64,000 bases of DNA from Streptomyces hokutonensis (GTDB lineage Bacteria; Actinomycetota; Actinomycetes; Streptomycetales; Streptomycetaceae), in assembly GCF_000376565.1 (NCBI RefSeq), contig NZ_BARG01000024.1, positions 124,001 to 188,000 on the forward strand, read 5' to 3'. Position numbers and translations under genes: made by a program. Numbering within the stretch: the stretch's first letter is position 1; each line of letters begins with the position of its first letter. This document shows, piece after piece, positions 49,706-58,815 of this stretch. The notes under the pieces were generated by a model. The model saw nothing but the letters and a program-made list of their open reading frames with translations. It was not told where the DNA came from and ran no database searches.

Positions 49706-50476
49706 TCAGCCCGCTGCCGGGCCCTGCGGGGCATCCGCGCGCACGAACCCGCGGCTTCGTTCCACCTTCGCCACGTGCAGCGTGTAGGCCTGATACCACT
49801 GGGCCCGCCCGCGATTCTGTGCCGCGCGATGCTCGACGTCGGTCCGCCACTCCTTGAGCGCGTCGGCGTCACGGAAGTAGCTGACGGTGATGCCCAGCCC
49901 GCCAGGAGTCTGGGCGTGGTCCATCCCCAGGTAGCCGGGGACGCTCTTCACCGACTCCTCCAAGTGCGCGCTGGTCTCGCCGTAGTCGCTCTGGTCCTGG
50001 GTGCGCACCGTGGTGAACACGGCCGCGTAGTAAGGGGGTTCATGGGCCTCGACGGGCGTGACGGGCAGGACGGTCGCTGCCGGGAGAGGCGGGGCGGGTC
50101 GCCGCGCCTCCACCTCTATCTCGATCTTCATCCGTGGGTCGGAGAGACCGCACACGAGCATCGTGGCGGCGGGCCGCACGTCGCCGAAGCAGCGGCGCAG
50201 GACCGGCCGGCAGGGTTCGAAGTCCTCGCGGTCGGGCAGCAGGTAGCGCACGCGCACCACGTCCGCGAAGGTGCATTCCGCCTCGGCCAGTGCGGCCCCG
50301 ATGTTGCGGAGGCACTGCTCGGCCTGCTCCACGACGTCGTCGGAGATCGTCATGGTGGCGTAGTCGAACCCGGTCGTCCCGGACACATGCACCCGGTCGC
50401 CGTCGACCACGGCACGGGCGTAGCCGATCCGCTCCTCGAAGGCCGAGCCGCCGAGGATCGCGCGTCGCTCTGTCAT
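49706..50476 (-). CDS. RidA - ABM domain fusion protein
   Basis: A 256-residue two-domain protein. Residues about 5-130 are RidA/YjgF-like (RVHVSGTTGFDYATMTISD, EQCLRNIGAALAEAECTF, DVVRVRYLLPD, RPAATMLVCGLSDPRMKIEI), including the Arg/Cys region that deaminates imines in true RidA. Residues about 145-245 are an antibiotic-biosynthesis-monooxygenase-like barrel (YYAAVFTTVRTQDQSDYGET, VPGYLGMDHAQTPGGLGIT, VSYFRDADALKEW). The two are normally separate. ATG 50476 lies divergent from a LysR regulator 72 bases away. Role unknown; reactive-metabolite handling is plausible. Confidence 0.88.
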   Translation of the reverse strand: MTERRAILGGSAFEERIGYARAVVDGDRVHVSGTTGFDYATMTISDDVVEQAEQCLRNIGAALAEAECTFADVVRVRYLLPDREDFEPCRPVLRRCFGDVRPAATMLVCGLSDPRMKIEIEVEARRPAPPLPAATVLPVTPVEAHEPPYYAAVFTTVRTQDQSDYGETSAHLEESVKSVPGYLGMDHAQTPGGLGITVSYFRDADALKEWRTDVEHRAAQNRGRAQWYQAYTLHVAKVERSRGFVRADAPQGPAAG

Positions 50477-50548
50477 GCGCCGAACGCTAAGCGGCCGTCA
50501 CCGATACGTCTAATACGGCCAGTTGCATGGTCTGATATCTCTGCGCGT

Positions 50549-51451
50549 ATGGAACGCCCCGAACTTCCCCTGCCGCAGCTGCACGCCTTCGTCGTGCTCG
50601 CGGAGGAACTCCACTTCGGCCACGCGGCCGCCCGCCTGGGCATCGCCCAGCCGCCGCTGAGCCAGCAGATCCGCCGCCTGGAGGACAAGGTCGGCCACGA
50701 GCTGTTCACCCGCGCCCCGGGGCATGTCGCCCTGACCCCGGCCGGCAACGAACTGCTGCCCGCCGCCCGGCGGGCGCTCACCGACCTCGCGGACGGCCTG
50801 GCCGCGGCCCGGGCCGTCGGCAGCGGCCGGGCCGGCCGGCTGCGGATCGGCTTCGCCGCCTCCCTCGCGCTGACGGTCCTGCCCGGCCTGCTGCGCGCCT
50901 TCCGTGACCGGTTCCCCGGCGTGGACCTGGACATCCACGAGATGACCACCGCTCCACAGCTCGCCGCCCTGCACGAGGGGACCATCGACATCGGTCTGCT
51001 GCGGGAACCTCCCACCGACGAGACAGAGCTCGGCTTCGCCACGGTGCTCACCGAGCCTTTCGTCGCCGTGCTGCCGTCCACCCATCCGCTGGCCGGCCAA
51101 CGGACCGTCCGGCTCGCGCAGTTGGCGGACTCGCCCTTCGTGCTGCTGCCCCGCGCGGTCGGCCCGACCCTGCACGACCAGATCATCGGCCTGTGCACCG
51201 CGGCGGGGTTCGCACCGCGGATAGTCCAGCACGCGGTGGAGTGGCAGACCGTCTGCGCCCTCGTGGAGACCGGTCTGGGAGTCTCCGTGGCTCCGGCGAG
51301 CATCCGACGCATCCGCCTCAAAGGCGTCGCCTTCCGCCGGATCGAACCCGGCACCGCCCGCACCCGAGTGGCCGTCGCCTGGCGCAAGAACGACCGCAAT
51401 CCCCTGGTCGCACGTCTGCTGGCGACCGTCGGACAAGATCCGCCGCCGTAG
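50549..51451 (+). CDS. LysR-family transcriptional regulator
   Basis: A 300-residue regulator. The winged helix is LPQLHAFVVLAEELHFGHAA, RLGIAQPPLSQQIRRLEDKV, FTRAPGHVALTPAG. The effector part has GRLRIGFAASLALTVLPGLL, DIGLLREPP, FVAVLPSTHPLAG and CALVETGLGVSVAPASIRR, near the BenM/CatM branch. It is divergent from the RidA-ABM gene and probably controls it. No clear T-N11-A site can be singled out in the 72 bases between them. ATG 50549 is the likely start; the long frame before it is antisense to RidA-ABM. Confidence 0.92.
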   Translation: MERPELPLPQLHAFVVLAEELHFGHAAARLGIAQPPLSQQIRRLEDKVGHELFTRAPGHVALTPAGNELLPAARRALTDLADGLAAARAVGSGRAGRLRIGFAASLALTVLPGLLRAFRDRFPGVDLDIHEMTTAPQLAALHEGTIDIGLLREPPTDETELGFATVLTEPFVAVLPSTHPLAGQRTVRLAQLADSPFVLLPRAVGPTLHDQIIGLCTAAGFAPRIVQHAVEWQTVCALVETGLGVSVAPASIRRIRLKGVAFRRIEPGTARTRVAVAWRKNDRNPLVARLLATVGQDPPP

Positions 51452-51569
51452 GTCGAACGTCCCTCTCACGGTCCCGTAAGCCGGAGCCACTACACTCGCC
51501 TCCCCTGACCGCTCACGCGTGCGCGGTCGGCTCCCGCTGCCGCGGGCATTCATTCATCGGGGGAGACCC

Positions 51570-52202
51570 ATGCGGGATCCAGAGCAATCCGGGCCGGACG
51601 CCGGCCCGGCTTTCGAACGGCTCCTGTGCCGGGCGCTGGATTCCGGGCGGGTCAGGGAGGCGCTGGGCCGGTCCTGCGGGAAGCTCGACCGCGAGTGCCT
51701 GCGGACGCGCGCGCTCCGGGAGCGCGCCGCGATCGCCGAGGCGGCCGCGGCCGAGTACCGCGAGTACGTGGAGGCCGGCGGCCGGCAGGACGCCCGTGGG
51801 GACACCGGCGCCCCGGCCGCGGCCGGCAAGCGGGGCGGTGGCTGGCTGATGGCCGCGCTCGCCTTCGTGGCCGTCGTCGCGGTCGCGTTGCTGGCACTCG
51901 GGTTCACGCTGCGGGCCTTTGTCGGGCGGCCCTACGTCGGCGACGGCGTGATGACGGCAGGACTGATCGTCGGTGCCGTGGCCGTGGGGGCGATCGTGGG
52001 CGACCTCGTCTGGTCGTGGAAGGCACCGGCCCACGACCGCCCGGGCGCGGATGAAGTCCCGTCCGAAGAGGGAGCGGCCGAGGGCGGCTGGATACAGGAG
52101 GAGTGGGAACTCGCCCTGCTGGAATGGGGATTGGTGCCGTTCCTGCTCGACTGCATCGAGGAGCCGGGAGTGCTCGAACAGGACAACCGGCCCGCGCGCT
52201 GA
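51570..52202 (+). CDS. Hypothetical membrane protein with two helices
   Basis: A 210-residue protein. The N-terminal about 90 residues are charged and helical (FERLLCRALDSGRVREALG, AAIAEAAAAEYREYVEAGG); two hydrophobic segments follow (WLMAALAFVAVVAVALLALG, VMTAGLIVGAVAVGAIVGDL) with a short FVGRPYVGDG loop; the acidic tail ends LALLEWGLVPFLLDCIEE. GGGGGAGA precedes ATG 51570. I do not recognise the family. It is convergent with a Ser/Thr kinase and shares a terminator with it, which says nothing about partnership. Confidence 0.8.
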   Translation: MRDPEQSGPDAGPAFERLLCRALDSGRVREALGRSCGKLDRECLRTRALRERAAIAEAAAAEYREYVEAGGRQDARGDTGAPAAAGKRGGGWLMAALAFVAVVAVALLALGFTLRAFVGRPYVGDGVMTAGLIVGAVAVGAIVGDLVWSWKAPAHDRPGADEVPSEEGAAEGGWIQEEWELALLEWGLVPFLLDCIEEPGVLEQDNRPAR

Positions 52203-52228
52203 CGCGTACGGGCCGGTCGGCGCGTCAG
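52199..52228. terminator. Hairpin spanning two convergent stop codons
   Basis: CTGACGCG (52199-52206) pairs perfectly with CGCGTCAG (52221-52228). It includes the stop codons of both the membrane protein (+, ends 52202) and the kinase (-, ends 52225), so one hairpin ends both transcripts. Confidence 0.65.
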
Positions 52229-53412
52229 GGGCTGGTGGCGCTTGACGGGTTCGTCGGCGGAGTATCCGCCGAGCTGTGGTCGGGGGAGAACAGCGCCACG
52301 CCGACCAACAGCGCACCAAGGAAGATCAGCACGGCGGCGACCGTGACCACCATCCGCGAGGTCCGCGAAGTCTGCGACCGGCGTCCGGAGGTGGCGCGGA
52401 CCCCCTCGCGCGGCCGGCGCCGCGTCCGGTGGGCCGGAGCGGTGTTGCCGGTGGAGGTCGGGAAGGCGTACGTGGTCACCGAACCGGCAGCCGTGTTCGT
52501 CCTGGGCTCGCCGACCGTCTCCCGGGGCGTCGCACGTGGCGCCGGCCGGGGAGGCGGTGCGGCTGCGGGGAGGGGCTCGGGATGTCCTTTCCAGGCGCCG
52601 GTGGCGAACCAGTTGGCCGCCTGACCCGCCGTGGGGCGGTCCTCGGGCCGCTTGGCGAGCAGCCCGAGCAGGTAGTTCTCGAAGGCGGGCGGCAGCCCGA
52701 CGCCCAGCTCCCGTGGTGGCACGGGGGGCGTGTCGAGGTGGTGATGGAGGACGGCGATGGCGCTGCTCGCGCGGAACGGCGGCTGTCCGACGAGGAGTTG
52801 GTAGAGCACACAGCCGAGCGAGTAGACGTCGGACGGCGGCCCTGCGGGCTGGCCGAGGGCACGCTCGGGGGCGATGTACAGGCTCGTCCCGACGATCTGG
52901 CCGGTCGCGGTGAGAGCGCCACCGGGGTCGTTCATGAACTGCGCGATCCCGAAGTCGGCGATCTTCACGGACCCGTCGGCGTCGAGGAGCAGGTTGCCGG
53001 GCTTGATGTCCCGGTGCACGATGCCCTGTTCGTGGGCGGCGGCCATCCCGGCGGCCGAGTGGGCGGCGATGCGGGCCACCTGCTCGGCCGGCAGGGATCC
53101 CGCCTGGGCGAGCACATGGGAGAGGCTGTCGCCCTGGACCAGTTCCATCACCAGGAACAGCCGGCCCTCCTGCTCGCCGAAGTCGAGGACGCCGACCACA
53201 TGGGGGTGGCTGAGCCGGCCCGCCGTCTGCGCCTCCAGACGGAAGCGGGCGGCGGCGGTGGGTTCGGAGTTCTGGGCGTGCAGGAGTTTGACGGCCACGG
53301 GTCTGCCGCCCACCTCGTCGTACGCCTGCCAGACCTCGCCCATCGCGCCGCGTCCGATGGCGACGTGCAGCCGGTACCGGCCCGCTATCAGCACCTGTTG
53401 TTTCATCCTCAC
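52225..53412 (-). CDS. Serine/threonine protein kinase (PknB-like) with single membrane helix
   Basis: A 395-residue Hanks-type kinase. Residues about 10-270 hold the glycine loop IGRGAMGEVW, catalytic Lys42 in VAVKLL, HRDIKPGNLLL, ADFGIAQF, an activation loop to GTSLYIAPERALG, and DVYSLGCVLYQLLVG. A Pro/Arg-rich linker leads to one membrane helix (MVVTVAAVLIFLGALLVGVA) and a short 25-residue extracellular tail without PASTA repeats, so no cell-wall ligand domain is present. The start is GTG 53412 or ATG 53406. Targets unknown. Confidence 0.93.
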   Translation of the reverse strand: MRMKQQVLIAGRYRLHVAIGRGAMGEVWQAYDEVGGRPVAVKLLHAQNSEPTAAARFRLEAQTAGRLSHPHVVGVLDFGEQEGRLFLVMELVQGDSLSHVLAQAGSLPAEQVARIAAHSAAGMAAAHEQGIVHRDIKPGNLLLDADGSVKIADFGIAQFMNDPGGALTATGQIVGTSLYIAPERALGQPAGPPSDVYSLGCVLYQLLVGQPPFRASSAIAVLHHHLDTPPVPPRELGVGLPPAFENYLLGLLAKRPEDRPTAGQAANWFATGAWKGHPEPLPAAAPPPRPAPRATPRETVGEPRTNTAAGSVTTYAFPTSTGNTAPAHRTRRRPREGVRATSGRRSQTSRTSRMVVTVAAVLIFLGALLVGVALFSPDHSSADTPPTNPSSATSP

Positions 53413-53582
53413 GCAGTGAGACCGACTCGACCGCTGCGGCCCATGTCCCTTTGCAGGAACGGGTGTTGGTGGGGAGTCCGCAGCTTCCCTACCCTACTGG
53501 CGGGTCGGGGGTGTTCGCCCACGATCGGGGATCGGCGGTCGGACCGATCGGGCCGGGCCGGGTGTCAGTGGCGGCTGGCAGC

Positions 53583-54311
53583 ATGCACTCCATGACCACA
53601 GCCACCGCGGCCGACTACGGCTGGACAAGCTCCTCGACATCACCGTTCCGCTATGCGCTGGAGAGCGGGTACATCCTGACTCTGGTGCGGGGAGTCGCCC
53701 CCGCGGAACTGCTCGCCCTGGCGGGAGCCGAGCCGACGGGCGTGTGCGAAGGGCTCGACGAACTGATCGAGGGACATCAGGAGCTCCTCGAAGAACCGGA
53801 TGACGGGGACGGCCCCTACGTTCTCGCGGGAGCGTGCGTGGTCCAGGGCGAGGAAGGCGACTGGACCCTCGCCCTGGCCCTCGGTGGGGATTCATGGCCG
53901 CCCGGATTCATGGAAAGCCTCTCCGCCGGGACCCGTGCCGTCTCCCATTCGAGCAATGGCGGGAAGCCGATGCACTTCTTCCACTGGTACGAGAACGGGG
54001 AGTTGCGCACCGGGTTCGAATGGCCCCCGGTCAGAAGCGGCAGCACCCCGGACGAGCTCAACAACCTGATCTGCGAGGTGGGTCTGGGCCTCACGGACGA
54101 GGAAGCGTCCCGTGTCGATCGCAAAGCCGCGGTGTTCGCACTGGCCGAGCGCCTCACCGGAGTCCGGGTGACCGCGGAACTGCTGGCACTGGCCGAATAC
54201 CGGACGGCCGAAGTACCCGAGGAGCCCGCCGAGGAGTGGACGAGCATCACCGTCGACATCACGGATGCGTACGGCGTGCGGACCTATGCGCATATCGAAA
54301 ATGATGGCTGA
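53583..54311 (+). CDS. Hypothetical protein (DUF6461-like)
   Basis: About 242 residues, acidic and soluble. ADYGWTSSSTSPFRYALESG, YILTLVRGVAPAELLALAGA, VLAGACVVQGEEGDWTLALA and GGKPMHFFHWYENGELRTGF recall DUF6461 proteins, found in streptomycetes as apparent immunity or effector-like proteins; the match is by impression. Starts at ATG 53583 or 53592; no strong ribosome site. The end of this gene is 14 bases before the next one, with which it may be co-transcribed. Confidence 0.72.
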   Translation: MHSMTTATAADYGWTSSSTSPFRYALESGYILTLVRGVAPAELLALAGAEPTGVCEGLDELIEGHQELLEEPDDGDGPYVLAGACVVQGEEGDWTLALALGGDSWPPGFMESLSAGTRAVSHSSNGGKPMHFFHWYENGELRTGFEWPPVRSGSTPDELNNLICEVGLGLTDEEASRVDRKAAVFALAERLTGVRVTAELLALAEYRTAEVPEEPAEEWTSITVDITDAYGVRTYAHIENDG

Positions 54312-54325
54312 TAAGGTCTGGATTC

Positions 54326-54694
54326 ATGAGCGGAAACATATATGTGGGGAATGCGGGCAAGGATGCGCCGCTGGACAGCGGTTGGCTCCTCGGGCATTTC
54401 AAGGCCGCCGACGATCCTCGCCACACCGACGCCGTAGAGGTCAAGTGGGGAATTCATCCACAGGGCGACGAACGGCTGGAATGGGTGAGAGGTGATGAGC
54501 GGACCGCGCTCCTGGTGCTCGTCAGCGGCCGGTTCCGGGTGGAATTCCCGGAGCGCAGTGTTCTTCTGGAGAAGCAGGGGGATTATGTCGTGTGGGGTCC
54601 CGGAGTCGACCATTCCTGGTTCGCTGAAGAGGAATCCGTTTTGGTCACTGTTCGGTGGCCGTCCGTATCCGGTTATGCGGTGGCACGGGAATAG
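54326..54694 (+). CDS. Cupin-like small protein
   Basis: A 122-residue single-domain beta-barrel candidate: AVEVKWGIHPQGDERLEWV, ALLVLVSGRFRVEFPERSV, LLEKQGDYVVWGPGVDHSWF and EEESVLVTVRWPS follow the strand-turn pattern of the cupin motifs, with Glu and His where metal ligands often sit. Homologues are sometimes mislabelled signal peptidase I; no catalytic Ser/Lys pair is seen. It follows the previous gene by 14 bases and ends 29 bases before the convergent araD. Confidence 0.75.
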   Translation: MSGNIYVGNAGKDAPLDSGWLLGHFKAADDPRHTDAVEVKWGIHPQGDERLEWVRGDERTALLVLVSGRFRVEFPERSVLLEKQGDYVVWGPGVDHSWFAEEESVLVTVRWPSVSGYAVARE

Positions 54695-54723
54695 CGAAGA
54701 GGAATGGCCGGCGTCCGGGCCCG

Positions 54724-55449
54724 TCAGGCGGCGGGCTCCGGGGTCGGATTTCCGTAGTAGGCGTCGGGGCCGTGTTTGCGGGTGTAGTGGCGGGCCAGGA
54801 GATGCGGGGGAGGCGGGGCGGTGGGGGAGAGCGCCAGGGTCTGGATGGCCATCTCGGCCACGGCCTCGCAGATGATGGCGTGTTCCAGGGACTTGCGGGC
54901 GGTGGCGCCCCAGGTGAAGGGACCGTGGTTGGCGACGAGGGCGGCCGGGACCTCGGCCGCCCTGCGATCGTCGCTGGCCAGCAGGTCGACGATCACGCGC
55001 CCGGTGTTGTACTCGTAGTCCTTCGCGCACTGGTCGGCGGTGAGGTCAGGGGTGCAGGGGACGGGCCCGTTGAAGGTGTCGGCGTGGGTGGTGCCCAGGA
55101 CCGGGATGTCACGGCGGGCCTGGGCGAAGGCCACCGCGTGGGTGGAGTGGGTGTGGGTGACCCCGCCGATGGAGGGGAAGGCGAGGTAGAGGCAGCGGTG
55201 GGTCTCGGTGTCGGTGGAAGGGCGCAGGTCCCCGGCGACGACCTTGCCGTCGGACAGCCGGACGGTCACCAGGTGGTCGAGGGCGAGGTCCTCGTAGGGG
55301 ACGCCCGAGGGCTTGATGACGAACACGCCCGCCTCGCGGTCGACGCCGCTCACATTGCCCCAGGTCAGCGTCGCAAGACCGACCTGGGGGATGGTCAGAT
55401 TCGCGTCCAGTACCTCTTGCCGCAGGCCGTCACGGACTCGTGCGGTCAT
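54724..55449 (-). CDS. araD: L-ribulose-5-phosphate 4-epimerase
   Basis: A 241-residue class II aldolase-fold enzyme converting L-ribulose 5-phosphate to D-xylulose 5-phosphate. LATLTWGNVSGVD, FVIKPSGVPYEDL, GVTHTHSTHAVAFAQA with its metal-binding His pair, and ALVANHGPFTWGATA with a further His are the family marks; Zn is expected. Last gene of araB-araA-araD on the minus strand, 37 bases after araA, as in other actinomycetes. The tail ends PDAYYGNP, the usual AraD end. Confidence 0.94.
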   Translation of the reverse strand: MTARVRDGLRQEVLDANLTIPQVGLATLTWGNVSGVDREAGVFVIKPSGVPYEDLALDHLVTVRLSDGKVVAGDLRPSTDTETHRCLYLAFPSIGGVTHTHSTHAVAFAQARRDIPVLGTTHADTFNGPVPCTPDLTADQCAKDYEYNTGRVIVDLLASDDRRAAEVPAALVANHGPFTWGATARKSLEHAIICEAVAEMAIQTLALSPTAPPPPHLLARHYTRKHGPDAYYGNPTPEPAA

Positions 55450-55486
55450 CGGTCGTCTCCTCGAAGATGGATCAGGAACATGGGGG

Positions 55487-57004
55487 TCAGAGGGCCTGGG
55501 CGAGCCGGTGATACGCGGCGTTCCAGCGGATCTCCTTGGTGAACTGCCCGGTGCTGGTCGTCTCGTCGATGGTCAGCAGCTCCACGCCCGTCATCGCCGC
55601 GTAGTCGGTCAGGGTCTCGGTGTCGACGGCCGAGCTCAGCACCGTGTGGTGCGGGGCACCGGCGAGCAACCAGCTCTCGGCGGACTCGGCGAGGGAGGGG
55701 CGCGGCTTCCACACGGCCCGGGCCACCGCCAGCCGGTGCAGGGGCTCGCTGGGGGTGACGACGTCGACCGTGTTGGCGGTCAGCCGGAAACGGTCGCCGA
55801 GATCGGAGAGGCCGACGACGACGGCGGGGCCCGGGGCCGCGTTGAAGACGAGCCGGACCGGGTCCTCGCGGCCGCCGATGGACAGCGGGTGGATCTCGCA
55901 GCTCGGGCGGTCGGCGGCGATCGAGGGGCAGACCTCCAGCATGTGGGCGCCGAGGATGCGCGGGGTGCCGGGGCCGAGGTGGTAGGTGTAGTCCTCCATG
56001 AAGGAGGTGCCGCCCGGCTTGCCGGTGCCCATGACCTTCATCGTGCGCAGCAGCGCGGAGGTCTTCCAGTCGCCCTCGCCGCCGAAGCCGTAGCCGTCCG
56101 CCATCAGGCGCTGGACCGCGAGACCGGGCAACTGGCGCAGCCCGCCCAGGTCTTCGAAGTTGGTGGTGAAGGCGGTGAAGCCGCCCTCGGTGAGAAAGGT
56201 GCGCAGACCGATCTCCTGGCGGGCCGCGTACACGAGGGAGTCGTGGCGGATGCCGCCGGGGCGCAGGGCCGGGACGACGTCGTACAACTCGACGTAGTCG
56301 GCGGCGAGTTGGGCGGCCTCCTTGTCCTCTACTTGATCGACGACGGCGACCAGGTCGTTGACCGCGTAGGTGTTCACCGAGTAGCCGAACCGCAGTTGGG
56401 CCTCCACCTTGTCGCCCTCGGTCACGGCGACGTCCCGCATGTTGTCGCCGAAGCGGGCCAGCCGCAGGGTGCGCGAGGCGTGGCGGCCCACGGCGGCCCG
56501 TGCCCAGGCCGCGACGCGGTGGACGACTCTGGGGTCGGTGGCGTGACCGGCGACGACCTTGCGGTCGATGCCGAGACGGGACTCGATGTGCCCGAACTCC
56601 CGGTCGCCGTGGGCGGCTTGGTTGAGGTTCATGAAGTCCATGTCGATGCTGGGCCAGGGCAGCGACAGGTTGTACTGGGTGTGCAGATGCAGCAACGGCC
56701 GGTCCAGGGCGCTGAGTCCGGCGATCCACATCTTGGCCGGCGAGAAGGTGTGCATCCACACGATCACGCCCACGCAGGTGTCGGAGGAGCTGGCCTCCTG
56801 GCACAGCCGGCGGATCGCGTCGGCGTCGGTGAGGACCGGCTTCCACACGATGCGGACCGGGATCTTCCCGGGGCCACCGAGGATCTCGGCGATGCTGCGG
56901 GACTGCTCGGCGACCTGGTGCAGGATGTCGTCGCCGTACAGGCCCTGGCTGCCGGTGAGAAACCAGATCTCCTGGTCCGGGTAGGGGGAGGCTGTGGTGT
57001 CCAT
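55487..57004 (-). CDS. araA: L-arabinose isomerase
   Basis: A 505-residue enzyme isomerising L-arabinose to L-ribulose with Mn2+. Begins [20 protein letters not shown], the family signature start, then [60 protein letters not shown] and [20 protein letters not shown] with the metal-binding Glu and His residues, and length matches AraA. ATG 57004 follows AAAGGA. Located between araB (46 bases upstream) and araD. Confidence 0.95.
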   Translation of the reverse strand: MDTTASPYPDQEIWFLTGSQGLYGDDILHQVAEQSRSIAEILGGPGKIPVRIVWKPVLTDADAIRRLCQEASSSDTCVGVIVWMHTFSPAKMWIAGLSALDRPLLHLHTQYNLSLPWPSIDMDFMNLNQAAHGDREFGHIESRLGIDRKVVAGHATDPRVVHRVAAWARAAVGRHASRTLRLARFGDNMRDVAVTEGDKVEAQLRFGYSVNTYAVNDLVAVVDQVEDKEAAQLAADYVELYDVVPALRPGGIRHDSLVYAARQEIGLRTFLTEGGFTAFTTNFEDLGGLRQLPGLAVQRLMADGYGFGGEGDWKTSALLRTMKVMGTGKPGGTSFMEDYTYHLGPGTPRILGAHMLEVCPSIAADRPSCEIHPLSIGGREDPVRLVFNAAPGPAVVVGLSDLGDRFRLTANTVDVVTPSEPLHRLAVARAVWKPRPSLAESAESWLLAGAPHHTVLSSAVDTETLTDYAAMTGVELLTIDETTSTGQFTKEIRWNAAYHRLAQAL

Positions 57005-57050
57005 GAGAGTTCCTTTCAAAGGGAGTTGACCGCCGGGCGGGGCGTGGCGC

Positions 57051-58730
57051 TCAGGCGGAGGCCTCGGTGCGGAGACGGCGCAGGCGGTGCATGACCTCGT
57101 TGGCGCCACGGCCGAAGTAGTCGTGCAGCAGCCGGTATTCGGCGTACAGCCGGTCGTAGGCGGCGGCCCGCTCGGGGTCGGGCTGATAGACGGCGGGCCG
57201 GGCCTTGGCCATGGCGTGGGCGGCGGCCCGGATGTCCGCGTGCGCGCCGGCCGCGACCGCCGCGTGCATCGCCGCACCGAGCGCGGGACCCTGCGCCGAG
57301 TCGATGACACCGAGGGGCAGACGGGTGACGTCGGCGTAGATCTGCATCAGCAGCGGGTTCTTCATCAGGCCGCCCGCGACGATCAGTTCACGGACCGGCA
57401 CGCCCGAGGTCTCGAACGCCTCGATGATGGTGCGGGTGCCGAAGGCGGTGGCCTCCAGCAGCGCCCGGTAGACGTCCTCGGGCCGGGTGGACAGGGTCAG
57501 GCCCACCACGACACCGCTGAGGTCGTGGTCGACGAGCACGCTGCGGTTGCCGCTGTGCCAGTCCAGCGCGATCAACCCGTGCTGGCCCACTCGCTGTTCG
57601 GCCGCCAGCGCGGTGAGGTGCTCGTGCGGATCGCGGCCGAGTGCGGCGGCCTCCTCGGCGTACGAGGCCGGGAAGCCGGTGCGCACGAACCAGCCGAAGA
57701 TGTCCCCGACGCCGCTCTGCCCGGCCTCGTAGCCCCACAGTCCCGGCAGGATGCCGCCCTCAACAACCCCGCACATGCCCGGCACTTCGGCCCACTGGTC
57801 GCTGCTCATGACATGGCAGGTGGAGGTGCCCATGATGGCGACCATCCGGCCGGGTTCGACGGCGGTGGCGGCGGGGGCGGTCACATGGGCGTCGACGTTT
57901 CCGACGCACACGGCGATGCCCTCGGGCAGGCCCGTCCAGGCCGCCGCCTCGGCCGTCAACCCACCGGCGCGGTCGCCGAGTTGACCGATCGGCTGGTCCA
58001 GCTTGTCGATGACGAAGCCGGAGAAGTCGGGGTTGAGCGCGGCCAGATAGTCGCTGGAGGGGTAACTCCCGTCCTGGAGCTGGCCCTTGTACCCGGCGGT
58101 GCACGCGTTGCGGACATAGGAGCCGGACAGCCGCCACACGATCCAGTCGGCGGCCTCGATCCAGCGCTCGGTCAACTCGTAGAGTTCCGGGTCCTCTTCG
58201 AGCAGCTGGAGGGCCTTGGCGAACTCCCACTCCGAGGAGATCTTCCCGCCGTACCGCTTGAGCCAGGGTTCCTTGCGCGCGTCGGCCAGTGCGGTGATGC
58301 GGTCCGCCTGGGCCTGCGCCGCGTGGTGGCGCCAGAGCTTGACGTAGGCGTGCGGGCGGCCCGCGAACTCCGGCAGTTCGCACAGAGGCGTGCCGTCGGC
58401 GAGGACCGGCAGGACCGTACAGGCGGTGAAGTCCGTGCCGATGCCGACGACTTGGTCAGGGCGTACGCCGGAGCGGGCCAGTGCTTCGGGTACCGCGATG
58501 CGCAGGACGTCGATGTAGTCGGCGGGGACCTGGAGCGCCCAGTCGGGCGGCAGCGGGGTGCCGTCGGGGAGCTGCCGGTCGAGGACGGCGTGGGTGTACG
58601 GGTGCTCGGCGACGGCCAGTTCGGCGCCGTCGGCGACCCGGACCACCACAGCCCGCCCCGACAGCGTGCCGTAGTCGACTCCGATGACGTAGGTGTCGAG
58701 GTTCGCGTGGTCCTCGTGCGGTGCGTTCAC
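57051..58730 (-). CDS. araB: L-ribulokinase
   Basis: A 559-residue FGGY-family kinase phosphorylating L-ribulose at C5. [20 protein letters not shown] is the phosphate-1 motif, [19 protein letters not shown] is characteristic of Ara[21 protein letters not shown] follows, and [20 protein letters not shown] is the adenosine-binding glycine motif. GTG 58730 is the start. First of the three core arabinose genes, 85 bases downstream of the secreted GH93 gene; the gap shows no palindrome that I could call an operator. Confidence 0.95.
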   Translation of the reverse strand: MNAPHEDHANLDTYVIGVDYGTLSGRAVVVRVADGAELAVAEHPYTHAVLDRQLPDGTPLPPDWALQVPADYIDVLRIAVPEALARSGVRPDQVVGIGTDFTACTVLPVLADGTPLCELPEFAGRPHAYVKLWRHHAAQAQADRITALADARKEPWLKRYGGKISSEWEFAKALQLLEEDPELYELTERWIEAADWIVWRLSGSYVRNACTAGYKGQLQDGSYPSSDYLAALNPDFSGFVIDKLDQPIGQLGDRAGGLTAEAAAWTGLPEGIAVCVGNVDAHVTAPAATAVEPGRMVAIMGTSTCHVMSSDQWAEVPGMCGVVEGGILPGLWGYEAGQSGVGDIFGWFVRTGFPASYAEEAAALGRDPHEHLTALAAEQRVGQHGLIALDWHSGNRSVLVDHDLSGVVVGLTLSTRPEDVYRALLEATAFGTRTIIEAFETSGVPVRELIVAGGLMKNPLLMQIYADVTRLPLGVIDSAQGPALGAAMHAAVAAGAHADIRAAAHAMAKARPAVYQPDPERAAAYDRLYAEYRLLHDYFGRGANEVMHRLRRLRTEASA

Positions 58731-58815
58731 AACCGGCCGTCCTTCTGCTGATCGGTGATTCGGTGTGCCCTGGCGGGCCTGGCCGACGGAGACCAGGCCC
58801 GGTCTCGGGCGGGGC

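Noticed and set aside
49505..50548. N-terminal extension of the LysR gene by about 350 codons
   Set aside because: The extension is antisense to RidA-ABM; LysR proteins start where ATG 50549 lies.
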